A DNA stretch of 64,000 nucleotides from assembly GCF_009928415.1 (NCBI RefSeq), contig NZ_JAABNN010000002.1, positions 372,001-436,000 on the forward strand, in the 5' to 3' direction. A program made the position numbers and the translations under genes. Below the pieces are notes generated by a model. It did not search any database. It worked only from the letters and a program-made list of their open reading frames with translations, and was not told where the DNA came from. The DNA comes from Bacillus sp. USDA818B3_A. GTDB lineage: Bacteria; Bacillota; Bacilli; Bacillales; Cytobacillaceae. Shown here in pieces: positions 36,356 to 45,541 of the stretch (within the stretch, counting starts at the first letter, position 1; every line of letters begins with the position of its first letter).

Positions 36356-37693
36356 TTATTTTAGAACAATCGTATTAAAAGATTCAGATTTCAAATTAAA
36401 TTGATAGGATTTACCCTGCATTTCAAATATCAATTCCCGTTCTCTCTTAAGTGGATTATTCACAATTAGGACAATCGAATCATCCGGGTTTTGGAATGCA
36501 AGCGCATGGGCCGTTAAATGGCCTTTAGTTTCTAGTCTTACTGCTCCATTTTTTACAAAATGAGAATAATGTTTAACTACATAAAATTCAGGATTGTAGG
36601 TGAAGCTTTTCGTTTCTGGATCTACAGTAATCATGGAGTTTTGTTCCCAGCCCCACGTGCTGCGGCCTTTTGGCTCTAAAACGGCATTCCAGTACACATA
36701 TCCGTTAGCTCCATTGACAAAATAATGGCGGAACAGGTTGCTGACATATTGAGCATATTCCCATGTGTTTTTGCCGTTTCCACATTCATTTTCTGTTTGT
36801 AAGTAGCGTAACTCAGGGTAACTCTCAGAAGTCCGCTGGATGGCATGTTTACCCGCCCATTGATAGCCGACACCGCTGATATACTTGTACGCTTCAGGAT
36901 CACTAAGAACAAGACCTGCATACACATCAAAATCAGATGTGGTATCTGTCATTAATTCTTGCCAAGGTTCTGGAGCATTGATGGTTCCAAGCCAAATTTC
37001 TGTATTTAGATTATGCTTTTCAAATGCTGGTCCTAGGTAATCACGGATAAATTCCTGTAATTGTTCTCCTGTCCACTTACATGAAGGGAATTTTTGATCA
37101 GCCATTACTTCGTTTTGTACATGAATTTGGTTGATTTTGATTCCTTCTTTTTCATAAGCCTGAACAAACTTCACAAAATATAGCGCGTACGCTTCAAGAA
37201 CTTTTTTCTCCCAGCGCAAGGTTCCATAGTTATAAGCCTTAGGAAACTTTAACCAAGTAGGAGGGCTCCAAGGGGAAGCGAAAAATTTCATATCCGGGTT
37301 TCTTTTTTGTGCCTCTCGAATGTAAGGGATGATGTATTTTTGATCCCTTTCAATCGTGAAATGTTCCATTTCATAATCTTCATCGGTTTCATTATGGCTA
37401 TACCATTCTAAGGCATAATCACTTGCACCTATTGGCAGGCGGCAAAGGGTAAACTGACAATCGCCATCCGCTGCGAATAAGGAGTCCAGCACTTTTGTAC
37501 GGTCTTCTTCAGACAAGTGATTAAGCGCATACATACCAAGTTCATTAAAACAGCTGCCGAAGCCCTCAACAACTCGGCCTTTATTATTGGTTATATTCAG
37601 ATTGCTTTGTTTATCAGTGGTTTCGCTTGGCTCATTCTGTTGCCAATATGAATTCCTTGTTGATTCAATCCATGAAACTGTTTTTGCTGCCAT
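36356..37693 (-). CDS. GH30 glycoside hydrolase
   Basis: A 445-residue GH30 protein lacking a signal peptide. The barrel has acid/base E195 in 'HVQNEVMA' and nucleophile E301 in 'LQTENECG', with the side beta-domain formed by both termini. I chose ATG 37693 because AAAGGA lies eight bases upstream; the TTG start six codons earlier overlaps that site. GH30 includes beta-glucosylceramidases, beta-1,6-glucanases, beta-xylosidases and xylanases. The cytoplasmic location favours an exo-acting glucosidase, xylosidase or fucosidase-like role on small oligosaccharides. Confidence 0.82.
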   Translation of the reverse strand: MAAKTVSWIESTRNSYWQQNEPSETTDKQSNLNITNNKGRVVEGFGSCFNELGMYALNHLSEEDRTKVLDSLFAADGDCQFTLCRLPIGASDYALEWYSHNETDEDYEMEHFTIERDQKYIIPYIREAQKRNPDMKFFASPWSPPTWLKFPKAYNYGTLRWEKKVLEAYALYFVKFVQAYEKEGIKINQIHVQNEVMADQKFPSCKWTGEQLQEFIRDYLGPAFEKHNLNTEIWLGTINAPEPWQELMTDTTSDFDVYAGLVLSDPEAYKYISGVGYQWAGKHAIQRTSESYPELRYLQTENECGNGKNTWEYAQYVSNLFRHYFVNGANGYVYWNAVLEPKGRSTWGWEQNSMITVDPETKSFTYNPEFYVVKHYSHFVKNGAVRLETKGHLTAHALAFQNPDDSIVLIVNNPLKRERELIFEMQGKSYQFNLKSESFNTIVLK

Positions 37694-37726
37694 TTCATTC
37701 ATTCCTTTCAAACTTAATCCTCATTA

Positions 37727-37740
37727 TGTAAACGTTTTAT
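37727..37740. promoter_or_regulatory. cre-like site before GH30
   Basis: TGTAAACGTTTTAT matches the first ten positions of the cre consensus but not the final CA; it is 33 bp upstream of the GH30 start. Confidence 0.4.
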
Positions 37741-37851
37741 TTAGTTTATATTTTTTTAAAAAAGATTTATGGTATTTTCTACGGAAAAATAGTATTAATT
37801 TAAGTTTAATCCTTAAAGATAGTTATTTTTTCTGGGTACACCAATCTACGC

Positions 37852-37880
37852 AAAAAGCCAAACACATGGTTTGGCTTTTT
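37852..37880 (-). terminator. Terminator after the esterase gene
   Basis: A perfect 12-bp stem AAAAAGCCAAAC/GTTTGGCTTTTT has a 5-base loop and lies just after the stop at 37905. Confidence 0.85.
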
Positions 37881-37904
37881 TATCCCTGCTTTTCAAATCA
37901 CTAT

Positions 37905-39203
37905 TTATACATAGGTTTTAGAGATTTGGTTTATTTTTTTTGACTGCAGCGCCAGCCATTGGAGAAGAGTTACATCTTTTCCATTTGCCTTTACTGGGGA
38001 ACCATCATAGTCAAATGCGCATTCGTCTTTGAGCATGTAGATCCAGGTACCATGACCGAAGAATTCAAAGGGGTTACCTTCAGAATCTTTGAAAATGCCT
38101 GAGGTATCAACTACATTATCAAAATAGGAAAAATGAACATTCGGTGCACCAGCTTCTAACAGACGCTCATACGTTGGTATCACTGTGATCTCAGGTTTAA
38201 CTATTTCATCATTTTTGGCATGCGTGAACCAGATAGGAGTATTCTTTATATCATCAATATTTTGATCGGTAATCACGTTATCGTAGAGTGCTTCACATAC
38301 AGGATATGCTGCTGCGAAGAAACCAGGATAATCGATAATCATACGCATCGTCATGAAGCCGCCATTGGAACAGCCGCCGATGTAGATACGATTTGTATCT
38401 ATGTCTGGATGTAACTGAATAAACTCATCAATCAGCGCTTTAAGTGCTAACACATACATTGAATTTCCGCTCGTAGTATACTCACCGCTGCCATCGTCCA
38501 TCCACATAGTAGGTACTTGTGGAGCAAGGACATATGCGCCGCCAAATAGTCTCTGTACTTTTTCACTTGATAGATTTACAACGTTATTTCCGGTATAGGC
38601 GACCGATGTGTCATGTCCGCCTTCGCCTGCTCCATGGAGCCAGATGATCAATGGACGTTTTTCACTTCTCATTTTTGGTGTAAAATAGCCGAACCGTAAG
38701 GGCATCTCAGCATATGATGACTCGCTGTTTACCCAGCCTTTTATTTGCTCCATGCGGCCGCCGCTGAAATGATCGTAAACTAGCCCTGAAATTGAAATAC
38801 TATCGGTTTGAATTTCTTTTACCTGCGTAATGCGAAAATCGCAGAAAACATAAACATTATGTTCCTTTACAAACGCATTTTCAGAGTTCAAACGGTAGAT
38901 CGCCTCAACTTCAAGTTCTAACGTGGCGAATTGGCCAATATCGGTTTTGTTTCCTTCACCGTCTGATGTATAGGCATTTTTAACATGACTATATCCTTTT
39001 GACGGATAAAGTTCCTCCGAATTCCAATCTTTTCTTAGTTGAAGCACCTCGCCTGTTTCTTTGCTTCGTCTCTCGACATAAACGTTGAAAGTATCTTCCG
39101 ATAATGCCTCTGATTTAATAGATTCAGGAAGCTTCAGTACGATTTTTGTAATATAAGGGCCATAGTCAGTAACTTCGGTCACAGTCATATAAGAACGATT
39201 CAT
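37905..39203 (-). CDS. Cytoplasmic alpha/beta-hydrolase esterase with N-terminal Ig-like domain
   Basis: A 432-residue protein. The N-terminal beta-sandwich (about 1-160) resembles the Ig-like domain of bacterial esterases. The alpha/beta-hydrolase domain has 'WLHGAGEGG' (oxyanion region), nucleophile S279 in 'GGCSNGG', an acid in 'HAKNDEIV' and the His in 'FFGHGTW'. There is no signal peptide. It probably removes acyl groups (acetyl or feruloyl) from imported oligosaccharides. It starts at ATG 39203 after AGGAGGAGA, 24 bp behind the DUF5605 hydrolase in the same operon. Confidence 0.8.
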   Translation of the reverse strand: MNRSYMTVTEVTDYGPYITKIVLKLPESIKSEALSEDTFNVYVERRSKETGEVLQLRKDWNSEELYPSKGYSHVKNAYTSDGEGNKTDIGQFATLELEVEAIYRLNSENAFVKEHNVYVFCDFRITQVKEIQTDSISISGLVYDHFSGGRMEQIKGWVNSESSYAEMPLRFGYFTPKMRSEKRPLIIWLHGAGEGGHDTSVAYTGNNVVNLSSEKVQRLFGGAYVLAPQVPTMWMDDGSGEYTTSGNSMYVLALKALIDEFIQLHPDIDTNRIYIGGCSNGGFMTMRMIIDYPGFFAAAYPVCEALYDNVITDQNIDDIKNTPIWFTHAKNDEIVKPEITVIPTYERLLEAGAPNVHFSYFDNVVDTSGIFKDSEGNPFEFFGHGTWIYMLKDECAFDYDGSPVKANGKDVTLLQWLALQSKKINQISKTYV

Positions 39204-39227
39204 TTTTACTCTCCTCCTATTGATAAA

Positions 39228-40976
39228 CTAAATTTTAGTCATCCTAACAGCCATAAACTGTTTACCTGGAAGGTCTATTCTAAATTTCCCTTCATAGACA
39301 CCTTCGAGTTCATTAATCGTCATATTCCAAGTATCGATGACTGACACTTTATATTGAGTGCCAGGTTTCATCCGGTACTGTCTAAAACTAGGTCGATTAA
39401 ATCCATAATAATATAAATAATATTGGTCAGGAATTCCCGCAGAAGGTGCATCCCAATCCGATTCTAAAGGGTTCAATCCCTCTTGCGGACCCTCTTCCAT
39501 GATCCGCCTCAAGAAACCAATTCGCTCTGGACTGTCTCCATACAGCTTCCCGCCTTTGGACCACCATAAAATATCTTCTGGATGAAGATAGGTTTCACCA
39601 TGTCCAACATAACCGCCTCTAACTGCACCTTCCCAAAACCGCCGTACCATTTCTTCCCCTGTAATATTTCCCCAGCCTTGGTCAATATTCCCCTCATACG
39701 CACATTCGTCGATTACAATTGGTTTATGCCATTGTTTTCTCCATTCATCCGTACTTTCAGCTGTTTTATATACATCAATTCGTTGAACACTGCAGTGTGT
39801 AATCCAAGGCCGTGTATAATCATAGAATCCAAAACAGTTATGAATGGAAATGAGGTGCTGGTGAGGGTCATTTTCCGTGATAATCTTAGCAAAGCGTTCC
39901 CAATCCTCAATTTCTTTCGCCCACATTAAGTCATATTCATTCGCTAATGACCACCAAAGATTTCTGTAAGCTGAAAGACGAGCGGCAAGATATTTCAAAT
40001 AACGATCATCCTCGGCCTTTTTCATTTCCGCAAATCCCCATCTGTCATAGGCATGGTACAGGATAAGGTCGGCTTCAATTCCTAGCTTCCCAAGATCTGC
40101 AATCCTTTGTTCTAAGTGTTGGAAAAACTTTGGATTAAAGCGTGAAAAGTCAAAGCCTTCCTCAAGAGAACCCTCAAATGGATAGTAGAGAGGCTCATTA
40201 GAGTTAAATTGATAGAATTTAGGAAACACACACATGCGCATTTTATTGAATGGAGATGCCTGTAAAGTTTCCAAAGTTTGTTGGATTAATTCTTCCTCCT
40301 GATGGATCCATGCATAGCATGTCGTTCCTACAGGAATATAAGGGGTTCCATCCTCATACGAAAAATGATATGTATTTTTAACGCGGACAGGACCATGGTT
40401 ATCTTTAGAAGGACTTACACATTCGAATTTACCCTCAATACCTGCCAAAGATCTGGCATTGCTCGTTGTTTGAAATGTCCAGATTCCCTCAGCATCAGGC
40501 ATGAATCTGATTCGATAGATCCCCTCACCATCATAGAATCCAAGTGCTTGATGATGTTTCTGTCCATTAAAGATAAATTCCGCTTCCAGCGTGACGTCTG
40601 TAAAAGGATTGCCGTGCTGCGGACCATGAAGTTCAACATCAAAGACAGACCATTTTTCTACTTTGCTTGGGGTACTAACTTTAGCAGACCCCAAACTTAC
40701 TGACTCAGATTCATAATTAGACACCGGTGCAATATAACCAGTTTCTTCTTCCAACTCTTCAACCTTAGCCAACTCTGAATATAGTTTTTCTACAATAGCC
40801 TCTGTACGTTCGGACTCAGGAAGTCTTGGAATTAATTGTTCCAACGTACTAAATTTAACAAACATAATTGGGAATTCAGTAGGTTCCAATAATTGTGGCA
40901 CGTATTTTCGCAAGACCTCTTTAGCATTTTTATTAGCTAGGATTTTACCCATTTTCATATTTGGTGAATAACTCAT
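39228..40976 (-). CDS. DUF5060/DUF5605 glycoside hydrolase with N-terminal helical module
   Basis: A 582-residue protein. Residues 1-78 are a small helical module ('MKMGKILANKNAKEVLRKYV') also found at the C-termini of the GH3 (4634) and GH78 (57689) proteins. A DUF5060 Ig-like domain follows (about 104-190), then a TIM barrel with probable acid/base E347 in 'WWSLANEYD' and nucleophile E424 in 'VIDECAYEG'. A C-terminal DUF5605 beta domain ends 'FMAVRM'. It has no signal peptide. I chose ATG 40976; AAAGGGG lies 12 bases upstream, slightly far. The family resembles GH5/GH140-type enzymes; its substrate is not known. Confidence 0.75.
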   Translation of the reverse strand: MSYSPNMKMGKILANKNAKEVLRKYVPQLLEPTEFPIMFVKFSTLEQLIPRLPESERTEAIVEKLYSELAKVEELEEETGYIAPVSNYESESVSLGSAKVSTPSKVEKWSVFDVELHGPQHGNPFTDVTLEAEFIFNGQKHHQALGFYDGEGIYRIRFMPDAEGIWTFQTTSNARSLAGIEGKFECVSPSKDNHGPVRVKNTYHFSYEDGTPYIPVGTTCYAWIHQEEELIQQTLETLQASPFNKMRMCVFPKFYQFNSNEPLYYPFEGSLEEGFDFSRFNPKFFQHLEQRIADLGKLGIEADLILYHAYDRWGFAEMKKAEDDRYLKYLAARLSAYRNLWWSLANEYDLMWAKEIEDWERFAKIITENDPHQHLISIHNCFGFYDYTRPWITHCSVQRIDVYKTAESTDEWRKQWHKPIVIDECAYEGNIDQGWGNITGEEMVRRFWEGAVRGGYVGHGETYLHPEDILWWSKGGKLYGDSPERIGFLRRIMEEGPQEGLNPLESDWDAPSAGIPDQYYLYYYGFNRPSFRQYRMKPGTQYKVSVIDTWNMTINELEGVYEGKFRIDLPGKQFMAVRMTKI

Positions 40977-41065
40977 ATCAACTGTTATCCCCTTTCTCAA
41001 AAGATTATTAGTTTCATTTTGGAGAAGAAATGCAATAGTAGCCCTTTTAGCTCTCCCTCAAGGAA

Positions 41066-41713
41066 TTAAAGTGCCTCTGTTCTGGTCCCTTTTACTGTAT
41101 GAATGGCAGCTTTATTCACTTTTACAAATACATAGTTACTTTGCCACATAAGTAAATAAGCGATAAGACTTCCGCTAAAAAACAGAATGACCCCTGGTAT
41201 TTTTAAAAAGATAAAACAGAGGAATCCAGTCAAAGTAGCCATAATAAAAGTAGAGATGGGATTAAGCGTCATTAAAATAAATGAATTCTTAATGGCTTCT
41301 CTGAGACGAACATCAAAATGGACCAACACTGGAAAAAGATAAAATAAGGTAAGTATAAATATGAGAATGACAATCACATTCGGAATATAAAGTAATTTGA
41401 ATGCTGGAACAGTCGTTGCTTCCACAATTCTAATATTTGAGTACAATAAGAAACCAATGATACCTATAATTAACCCTAATAAATTCCCCTTAACAAATTC
41501 CTTTTTATATGTCATCCAAAAGGTCTTAAAAACGGGAGTATCCGTCTGCTTTAATAGCCATTTACGAATGACTGTAAACATAGCGATTGTGGCCGGAAAA
41601 AAGCCAAAAACAATTAAACCAAGCAAGGTAAATGAGATCCAAAGAATATTTACATAAGCAAACCTCATAATCCACTCGGAGATACTATAAAATCCATTCA
41701 CAAACCCCTTCAT
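41066..41713 (-). CDS. yesL: YesL family (DUF624) membrane protein
   Basis: A 215-residue membrane protein with about five hydrophobic segments and the DUF624 pattern ('INILWISFTLLGLIVFGFFPA'). YesL-type genes almost always accompany Lpl/Yes-type sugar importers and YesMN systems in Bacillaceae, as here. Their function is unknown. It starts at ATG 41713 after AAGGAGG, 95 bp behind the permease gene. Confidence 0.8.
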   Translation of the reverse strand: MKGFVNGFYSISEWIMRFAYVNILWISFTLLGLIVFGFFPATIAMFTVIRKWLLKQTDTPVFKTFWMTYKKEFVKGNLLGLIIGIIGFLLYSNIRIVEATTVPAFKLLYIPNVIVILIFILTLFYLFPVLVHFDVRLREAIKNSFILMTLNPISTFIMATLTGFLCFIFLKIPGVILFFSGSLIAYLLMWQSNYVFVKVNKAAIHTVKGTRTEAL

Positions 41714-41808
41714 CCACCATTCCCTCCTTACTTATTTCGCCCTTAACCTCGGAAATATTAAAGGAGGGTAATTGTTTACCAATCGCCCTCCAAAACTATT
41801 AAAATGAA

Positions 41809-42696
41809 TCAACCTTTCACAGACCCTAATGCAATCCCTTTTACTAAGTATTTTTGGAAGAATGGGTAGGCAATCAGGATCGGAAGAATACCGATTACTG
41901 CAATGGCCATCCGTACAGCTGTAGTTGGAATTTGTGCTGCTGCCGTGCTTGTGTTTGAACCTAAATTGCTGGTAGCTAAGAATTGAATGTCTGACAGCAT
42001 CCTGTTCAAGATGTTTTGAATACTAAAGAGTGAAGGTTCTGTGATATAAACAAGTCCATTAAACCAGTCATTCCAATAAATGATCGTTTGAAGCAGGCCA
42101 ATTGTTGCTAGGATTGGCAGTGAAAGCGGTAGAACAATCGAGAAGAATGTTCTAAATTCACCTGCGCCATCCATCCGTGCTGATTCAATTACCGGCTCTG
42201 GTATTGAAGTCATAAAGAATGTTCTCATTAACAAAACGTTAAATCCATTCATGAGTAACCCTGGAACGATTAATGCCCAGATGGTATTTTTAATATCAAA
42301 CACTTGCGTGTACACAAGATACGTAGGAACAAGTCCACCGTTGAACAATAGGGTAAAGAAAACGATGAAAGCAAAAACATTTTTGTATGGTAAATCACGT
42401 CGTGAAAGACCGTAAGCTAAAAATGCTGTCATTGCCAAACTTACAAAAGTACCAAATACGGTAACGAATACTGTAATACCATAAGCCCGTAAGATGCTTG
42501 AAGAATTAGCAAGCAGGTAATCATAGGCCGCAAAACTTACTTCCTTCGGGATAAAGGAATACCCTTCCTTTAGAATGGATGCCTCATCACTCAGGGAAGA
42601 AGACAAAAGAATGATAAAAGGAATGATGCTTCCTGCCGCAAGTATAATTAAAACGATATGTGATACCCATTGTGTAATTCGATCAGATTTATACAT
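41809..42696 (-). CDS. Lpl-type carbohydrate ABC permease (LplC/YtcP-like)
   Basis: A 295-residue permease with six predicted membrane segments and EAA loop 'VIESARMDGAGEFRTFFSIVLP', ending in the typical 'KYLVKGIALGSVKG'. It starts at ATG 42696 after GGAGGTGG. It pairs with the MalF-type gene just upstream (18 bp), and with one or both LplA-type lipoproteins. The ATPase must come from elsewhere. Confidence 0.9.
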   Translation of the reverse strand: MYKSDRITQWVSHIVLIILAAGSIIPFIILLSSSLSDEASILKEGYSFIPKEVSFAAYDYLLANSSSILRAYGITVFVTVFGTFVSLAMTAFLAYGLSRRDLPYKNVFAFIVFFTLLFNGGLVPTYLVYTQVFDIKNTIWALIVPGLLMNGFNVLLMRTFFMTSIPEPVIESARMDGAGEFRTFFSIVLPLSLPILATIGLLQTIIYWNDWFNGLVYITEPSLFSIQNILNRMLSDIQFLATSNLGSNTSTAAAQIPTTAVRMAIAVIGILPILIAYPFFQKYLVKGIALGSVKG

Positions 42697-42714
42697 CCTT
42701 TTCCACCTCCAATT

Positions 42715-43692
42715 TTAAAATAATGCATTGTCTTTACTTTTTCTGCGAACGAGATAATTCGATAATAATACAAGTGCAAATCCGACAATGGACTGATATA
42801 AACCTGCTGCAGCTGACATACCGATATCTCCAAGCTGCATTAAACCACGGTATACATACGTATCAATAACATTGGTAGTATCATAGAGTGCACCTGAATT
42901 CATTGGTACTTGATAGAATAATCCGAAATCGGAGTAGAAAATACGTCCAATGGCCAATAAAGTCATCATAATAATAACTGGCATGATAGAAGGAATCGTA
43001 ATGTGAATGATTTGCTTCCATTTATTCGCTCCATCTAATGTCGCAGCCTCATAATATTCTTGGTCAATCCCGATAATAGCGGCCAGATAAATAACACATA
43101 AGAACCCTACGCCCTTCCAGATATGGATAAAGGTTAAGATATATGGCCAGTATTTGGCTTCGTTATACCATGAGATACTGTCGATACCAAGCATTGGTAA
43201 AATAGTTTTATTCAAATAACCAACATCTTCACTAAGGAAAGCAAATCCCAAATAGCTGACGATAACCATAGAGATTAGGAATGGCAAAAGAATAACACTC
43301 TGGTAAAAGCTTTTTGCCAACTTATTTTTTACCTCATTTAGCATAATCGCTACAGCGATGGCGATTGTGGTAGTTAATATAATAAAGCCGCCATTGTAAA
43401 GAATGGTATTACGGGTTATGACAAAGGCATCTCTTGTGCTAAACAGGTATTCAAAGTTTTTAAAGCCAATCCAATCACTACCGAGAATCCCTTTCGCATA
43501 GTTAATATCCTTAAACGCAATAATCAGGCCGAACATTGGTAAATAGTTATTGATCAGTAAGTAGACTAATCCGGGCAGCATCATAATCAATAATGGCAAA
43601 GCCCTTTTAAATTTGATCAGCTTCGTGTTTACTTTTTTCACAGGAACGGCTTGGACCCCTGCTTCTACTTTCTTTACTGTCACTTCTGACAT
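42715..43692 (-). CDS. Lpl-type carbohydrate ABC permease (LplB/YteP-like)
   Basis: A 325-residue permease with a hydrophilic N-terminal tail, a first membrane segment ('ALPLLIMMLPGLVYLLINNY') and EAA loop 'YYEAATLDGANKWKQIIHITIP'. I chose ATG 43692 because AAGGGGGAAAAGGG lies directly upstream; the longer frame adds only seven residues. It has its own control region with the CGACTT direct repeat and a cre-like site, so the permeases are transcribed separately from the lipoprotein. Confidence 0.9.
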   Translation of the reverse strand: MSEVTVKKVEAGVQAVPVKKVNTKLIKFKRALPLLIMMLPGLVYLLINNYLPMFGLIIAFKDINYAKGILGSDWIGFKNFEYLFSTRDAFVITRNTILYNGGFIILTTTIAIAVAIMLNEVKNKLAKSFYQSVILLPFLISMVIVSYLGFAFLSEDVGYLNKTILPMLGIDSISWYNEAKYWPYILTFIHIWKGVGFLCVIYLAAIIGIDQEYYEAATLDGANKWKQIIHITIPSIMPVIIMMTLLAIGRIFYSDFGLFYQVPMNSGALYDTTNVIDTYVYRGLMQLGDIGMSAAAGLYQSIVGFALVLLSNYLVRRKSKDNALF

Positions 43693-43717
43693 CCCTTTTC
43701 CCCCTTGTCTCAATAAT

Positions 43718-43731
43718 TGTTTCCGCTTACA
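43718..43731. promoter_or_regulatory. cre-like site before the Lpl permeases
   Basis: Minus strand TGTAAGCGGAAACA fits the cre consensus except A at position 10; it lies 26 bp before the start codon. Confidence 0.5.
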
Positions 43732-43794
43732 AATTTATTTTCCAACCTTATAACCTTATTTTATAAAACTAGTAATATCGAAACTATCCAAAAT

Positions 43795-43823
43795 ACGACT
43801 TCTTATTTTAGTTTATCCGACTT
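43795..43823. promoter_or_regulatory. Module 3 CGACTT direct repeat, copy 1 (permease operon)
   Basis: CGACTT occurs at 43796 and 43818, exactly 22 bp (two helical turns) apart, with an AT-rich spacer. The same arrangement precedes three other module 3 operons. It is a likely YesN-type activator site. Confidence 0.65.
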
Positions 43824-43883
43824 TTCTGAATATAATTTAAATATATAAGGTGGAAGCAAGAGGACCGTCCCCATACTTCTTTG

Positions 43884-43915
43884 AAAAAAGAGAACTAGAA
43901 ACTCTAGCTCTCTTT
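43884..43915 (-). terminator. Terminator after the first LplA-type gene
   Basis: AGAGAACTAGA pairs with TCTAGCTCTCT (one mismatch), then CTTTTTTC on the minus strand. The paralogue's terminator at 49313 is similar. Confidence 0.8.
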
Positions 43916-43924
43916 TTCTGTTCT

Positions 43925-45409
43925 TTATTGCTTTTCTTTAAAAGCTTCAAACTGCTTTTTCTTTTCAGTGATAATTTTATCAAGGCCTGCTGCTTTCAGC
44001 TTTTTATTAAATTCAGGCAGACTTTTTTCAGGATCCAATGTCCCTGATTCTAGGCCCAATTTAAATTGATTAATTACATTCGTTGAAGCCGCTAGTTCTG
44101 TTTTCACTGGATCTGGGTTAAAAGTAAAACCAAACGCAGGTGAAAAAGTAGCAGAATCATTGTGTTTTTGCATAACTTCCCAGTAATTAGCTGGATTTCC
44201 TTCCCAAGGATAAGTTAGGAAGTTATTCCCGATTTGCCATTGACCAAACACATATTTTGATTTCTGTACATTATCAGGCAATTTAATCGTACCATCAGAT
44301 TTAACCTGATAATGCTTCCCTTCGACACCATTATCTATCAAGTTCATAATATCTTTATCGGTATAGAGTAAATTGATAAATTCCATTGCCTTCTCTGGGT
44401 TTTGGCTGTTTCGTGCAATGGACATATTAAAGCCTGTTGCTGCATCCGTATAAGAATACACATCTGTCAATTTAACAGATACCATATCATACCCTGTGAT
44501 TCCTTTTTCCTGAACATCATAACCTGGCTTCATGTGATTAAGATATCCAAATGCTTTGCCTGCCTTTACAAGATTAGCAGAAGCTTCTTGTGAAGTAGCT
44601 GCATTCTTAAGACTATAGCCTGCCTTGAACCACTTTCTTGCTAACTTGACCGCATCGACATATTCCGGTTCTTCAAACATATTGACGATTTTTTTATCTT
44701 TAAAAGATACAACCCCAAGGTTATCCCCTAAAACATCAAACTTACCACCTGCAATAATAGAAGCAGTCGTAATGGTTCCTGCGTTGGCAATCGGAGTTAA
44801 AGTTGGTTCTTTTTCTTTAACGATTTTAAATACATTTTCCAGATCAGCAAATGTTTTGACTTGAGAAAGATCAATTTTATATTTATCGACAATATCCTTT
44901 CTCATGATATATCCATAATACGAACCCCAATCACGTATACTTGGAATACCATACATTTTGCCATTCACCTTGTTACCTTCTAAAAGACGTTCTGGTACGG
45001 AATCCAAAATGCCCTTGCCATGTGATTTAACCAAATCATCTAATGCAAGGAGCTGACCTTTAGTAGCCTGTGTAGCGTAGCCTAAATTGGCCCCAGTCAC
45101 GACCAAATCTAGTTTGTCGTTACCTGTCAGCATTAAGTTTGTTTGCTGTTGGTAATTCGCAACATTAATTGGTATTAATTTAACAGTGGCATTAATTTTC
45201 TTTTTAGCGATTTTATTTATTTCATCTTGTACTAATGGGAGATCTTCCATCTCTGTAAAGGTTAAGTATGCCATATTAATTTGATATGGCTGGTCCTTTG
45301 AGTTTGATCCTTCACTAGTACTACTTTCCTTCGAACTGCAGCCAGCTAAAACTAAAACAGCTGACATGACGAGCAGTAAAAAACGTGTGAATCTCTTAAA
45401 ATGTTTCAT
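43925..45409 (-). CDS. LplA/YtcQ-type sugar-binding lipoprotein, paralogue 1
   Basis: A 494-residue extracellular solute-binding lipoprotein with lipobox LAGC (Cys24), typical of the long LplA/YtcQ subgroup. It is clearly homologous along its whole length to the lipoprotein at 49359-50849, with long identical stretches such as 'TYPWEGNPANYW'. It starts at ATG 45409 after AAGGGGG. It lies between the permeases and the two-component genes and probably delivers substrate to those permeases. A -10 box (45476-45481), an upstream CGACTT repeat and a downstream cre site form a complete control region. Confidence 0.92.
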   Translation of the reverse strand: MKHFKRFTRFLLLVMSAVLVLAGCSSKESSTSEGSNSKDQPYQINMAYLTFTEMEDLPLVQDEINKIAKKKINATVKLIPINVANYQQQTNLMLTGNDKLDLVVTGANLGYATQATKGQLLALDDLVKSHGKGILDSVPERLLEGNKVNGKMYGIPSIRDWGSYYGYIMRKDIVDKYKIDLSQVKTFADLENVFKIVKEKEPTLTPIANAGTITTASIIAGGKFDVLGDNLGVVSFKDKKIVNMFEEPEYVDAVKLARKWFKAGYSLKNAATSQEASANLVKAGKAFGYLNHMKPGYDVQEKGITGYDMVSVKLTDVYSYTDAATGFNMSIARNSQNPEKAMEFINLLYTDKDIMNLIDNGVEGKHYQVKSDGTIKLPDNVQKSKYVFGQWQIGNNFLTYPWEGNPANYWEVMQKHNDSATFSPAFGFTFNPDPVKTELAASTNVINQFKLGLESGTLDPEKSLPEFNKKLKAAGLDKIITEKKKQFEAFKEKQ

Positions 45410-45448
45410 CTTTCCTTTCCCCCTTATTTTCTAGTTGTTCTACACTTT

Positions 45449-45462
45449 TGAAAACGTTACCA
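45449..45462. promoter_or_regulatory. cre site downstream of the lplA1 promoter
   Basis: TGAAAACGTTACCA matches the cre consensus TGWAANCGNTNWCA at all but one position. It lies about 14-30 bases downstream of the -10 box, suited to roadblock repression by CcpA. Confidence 0.65.
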
Positions 45463-45475
45463 TGTAACTAATTTT

Positions 45476-45481
45476 AGTATA
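45476..45481 (-). promoter_or_regulatory. -10 box of the lplA1 promoter
   Basis: TATACT on the minus strand, about 30 bases downstream of the proximal AAGTCG half-site. No good -35 box is present, as expected for an activator-dependent promoter. Confidence 0.45.
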
Positions 45482-45510
45482 GAGGATTGGATAAAAAACA
45501 CTTACTAAAA

Positions 45511-45541
45511 ATCCGACTTTATATTTTTGTTATAACGACTT
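45511..45541. promoter_or_regulatory. Module 3 CGACTT direct repeat, copy 2 (lplA1)
   Basis: CGACTT at 45514 and 45536 (22-bp period). The distal copy overlaps the last bases of the response-regulator gene. The adjoining CTTACTAAAAA is shared with the lplA2 region. Confidence 0.65.
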
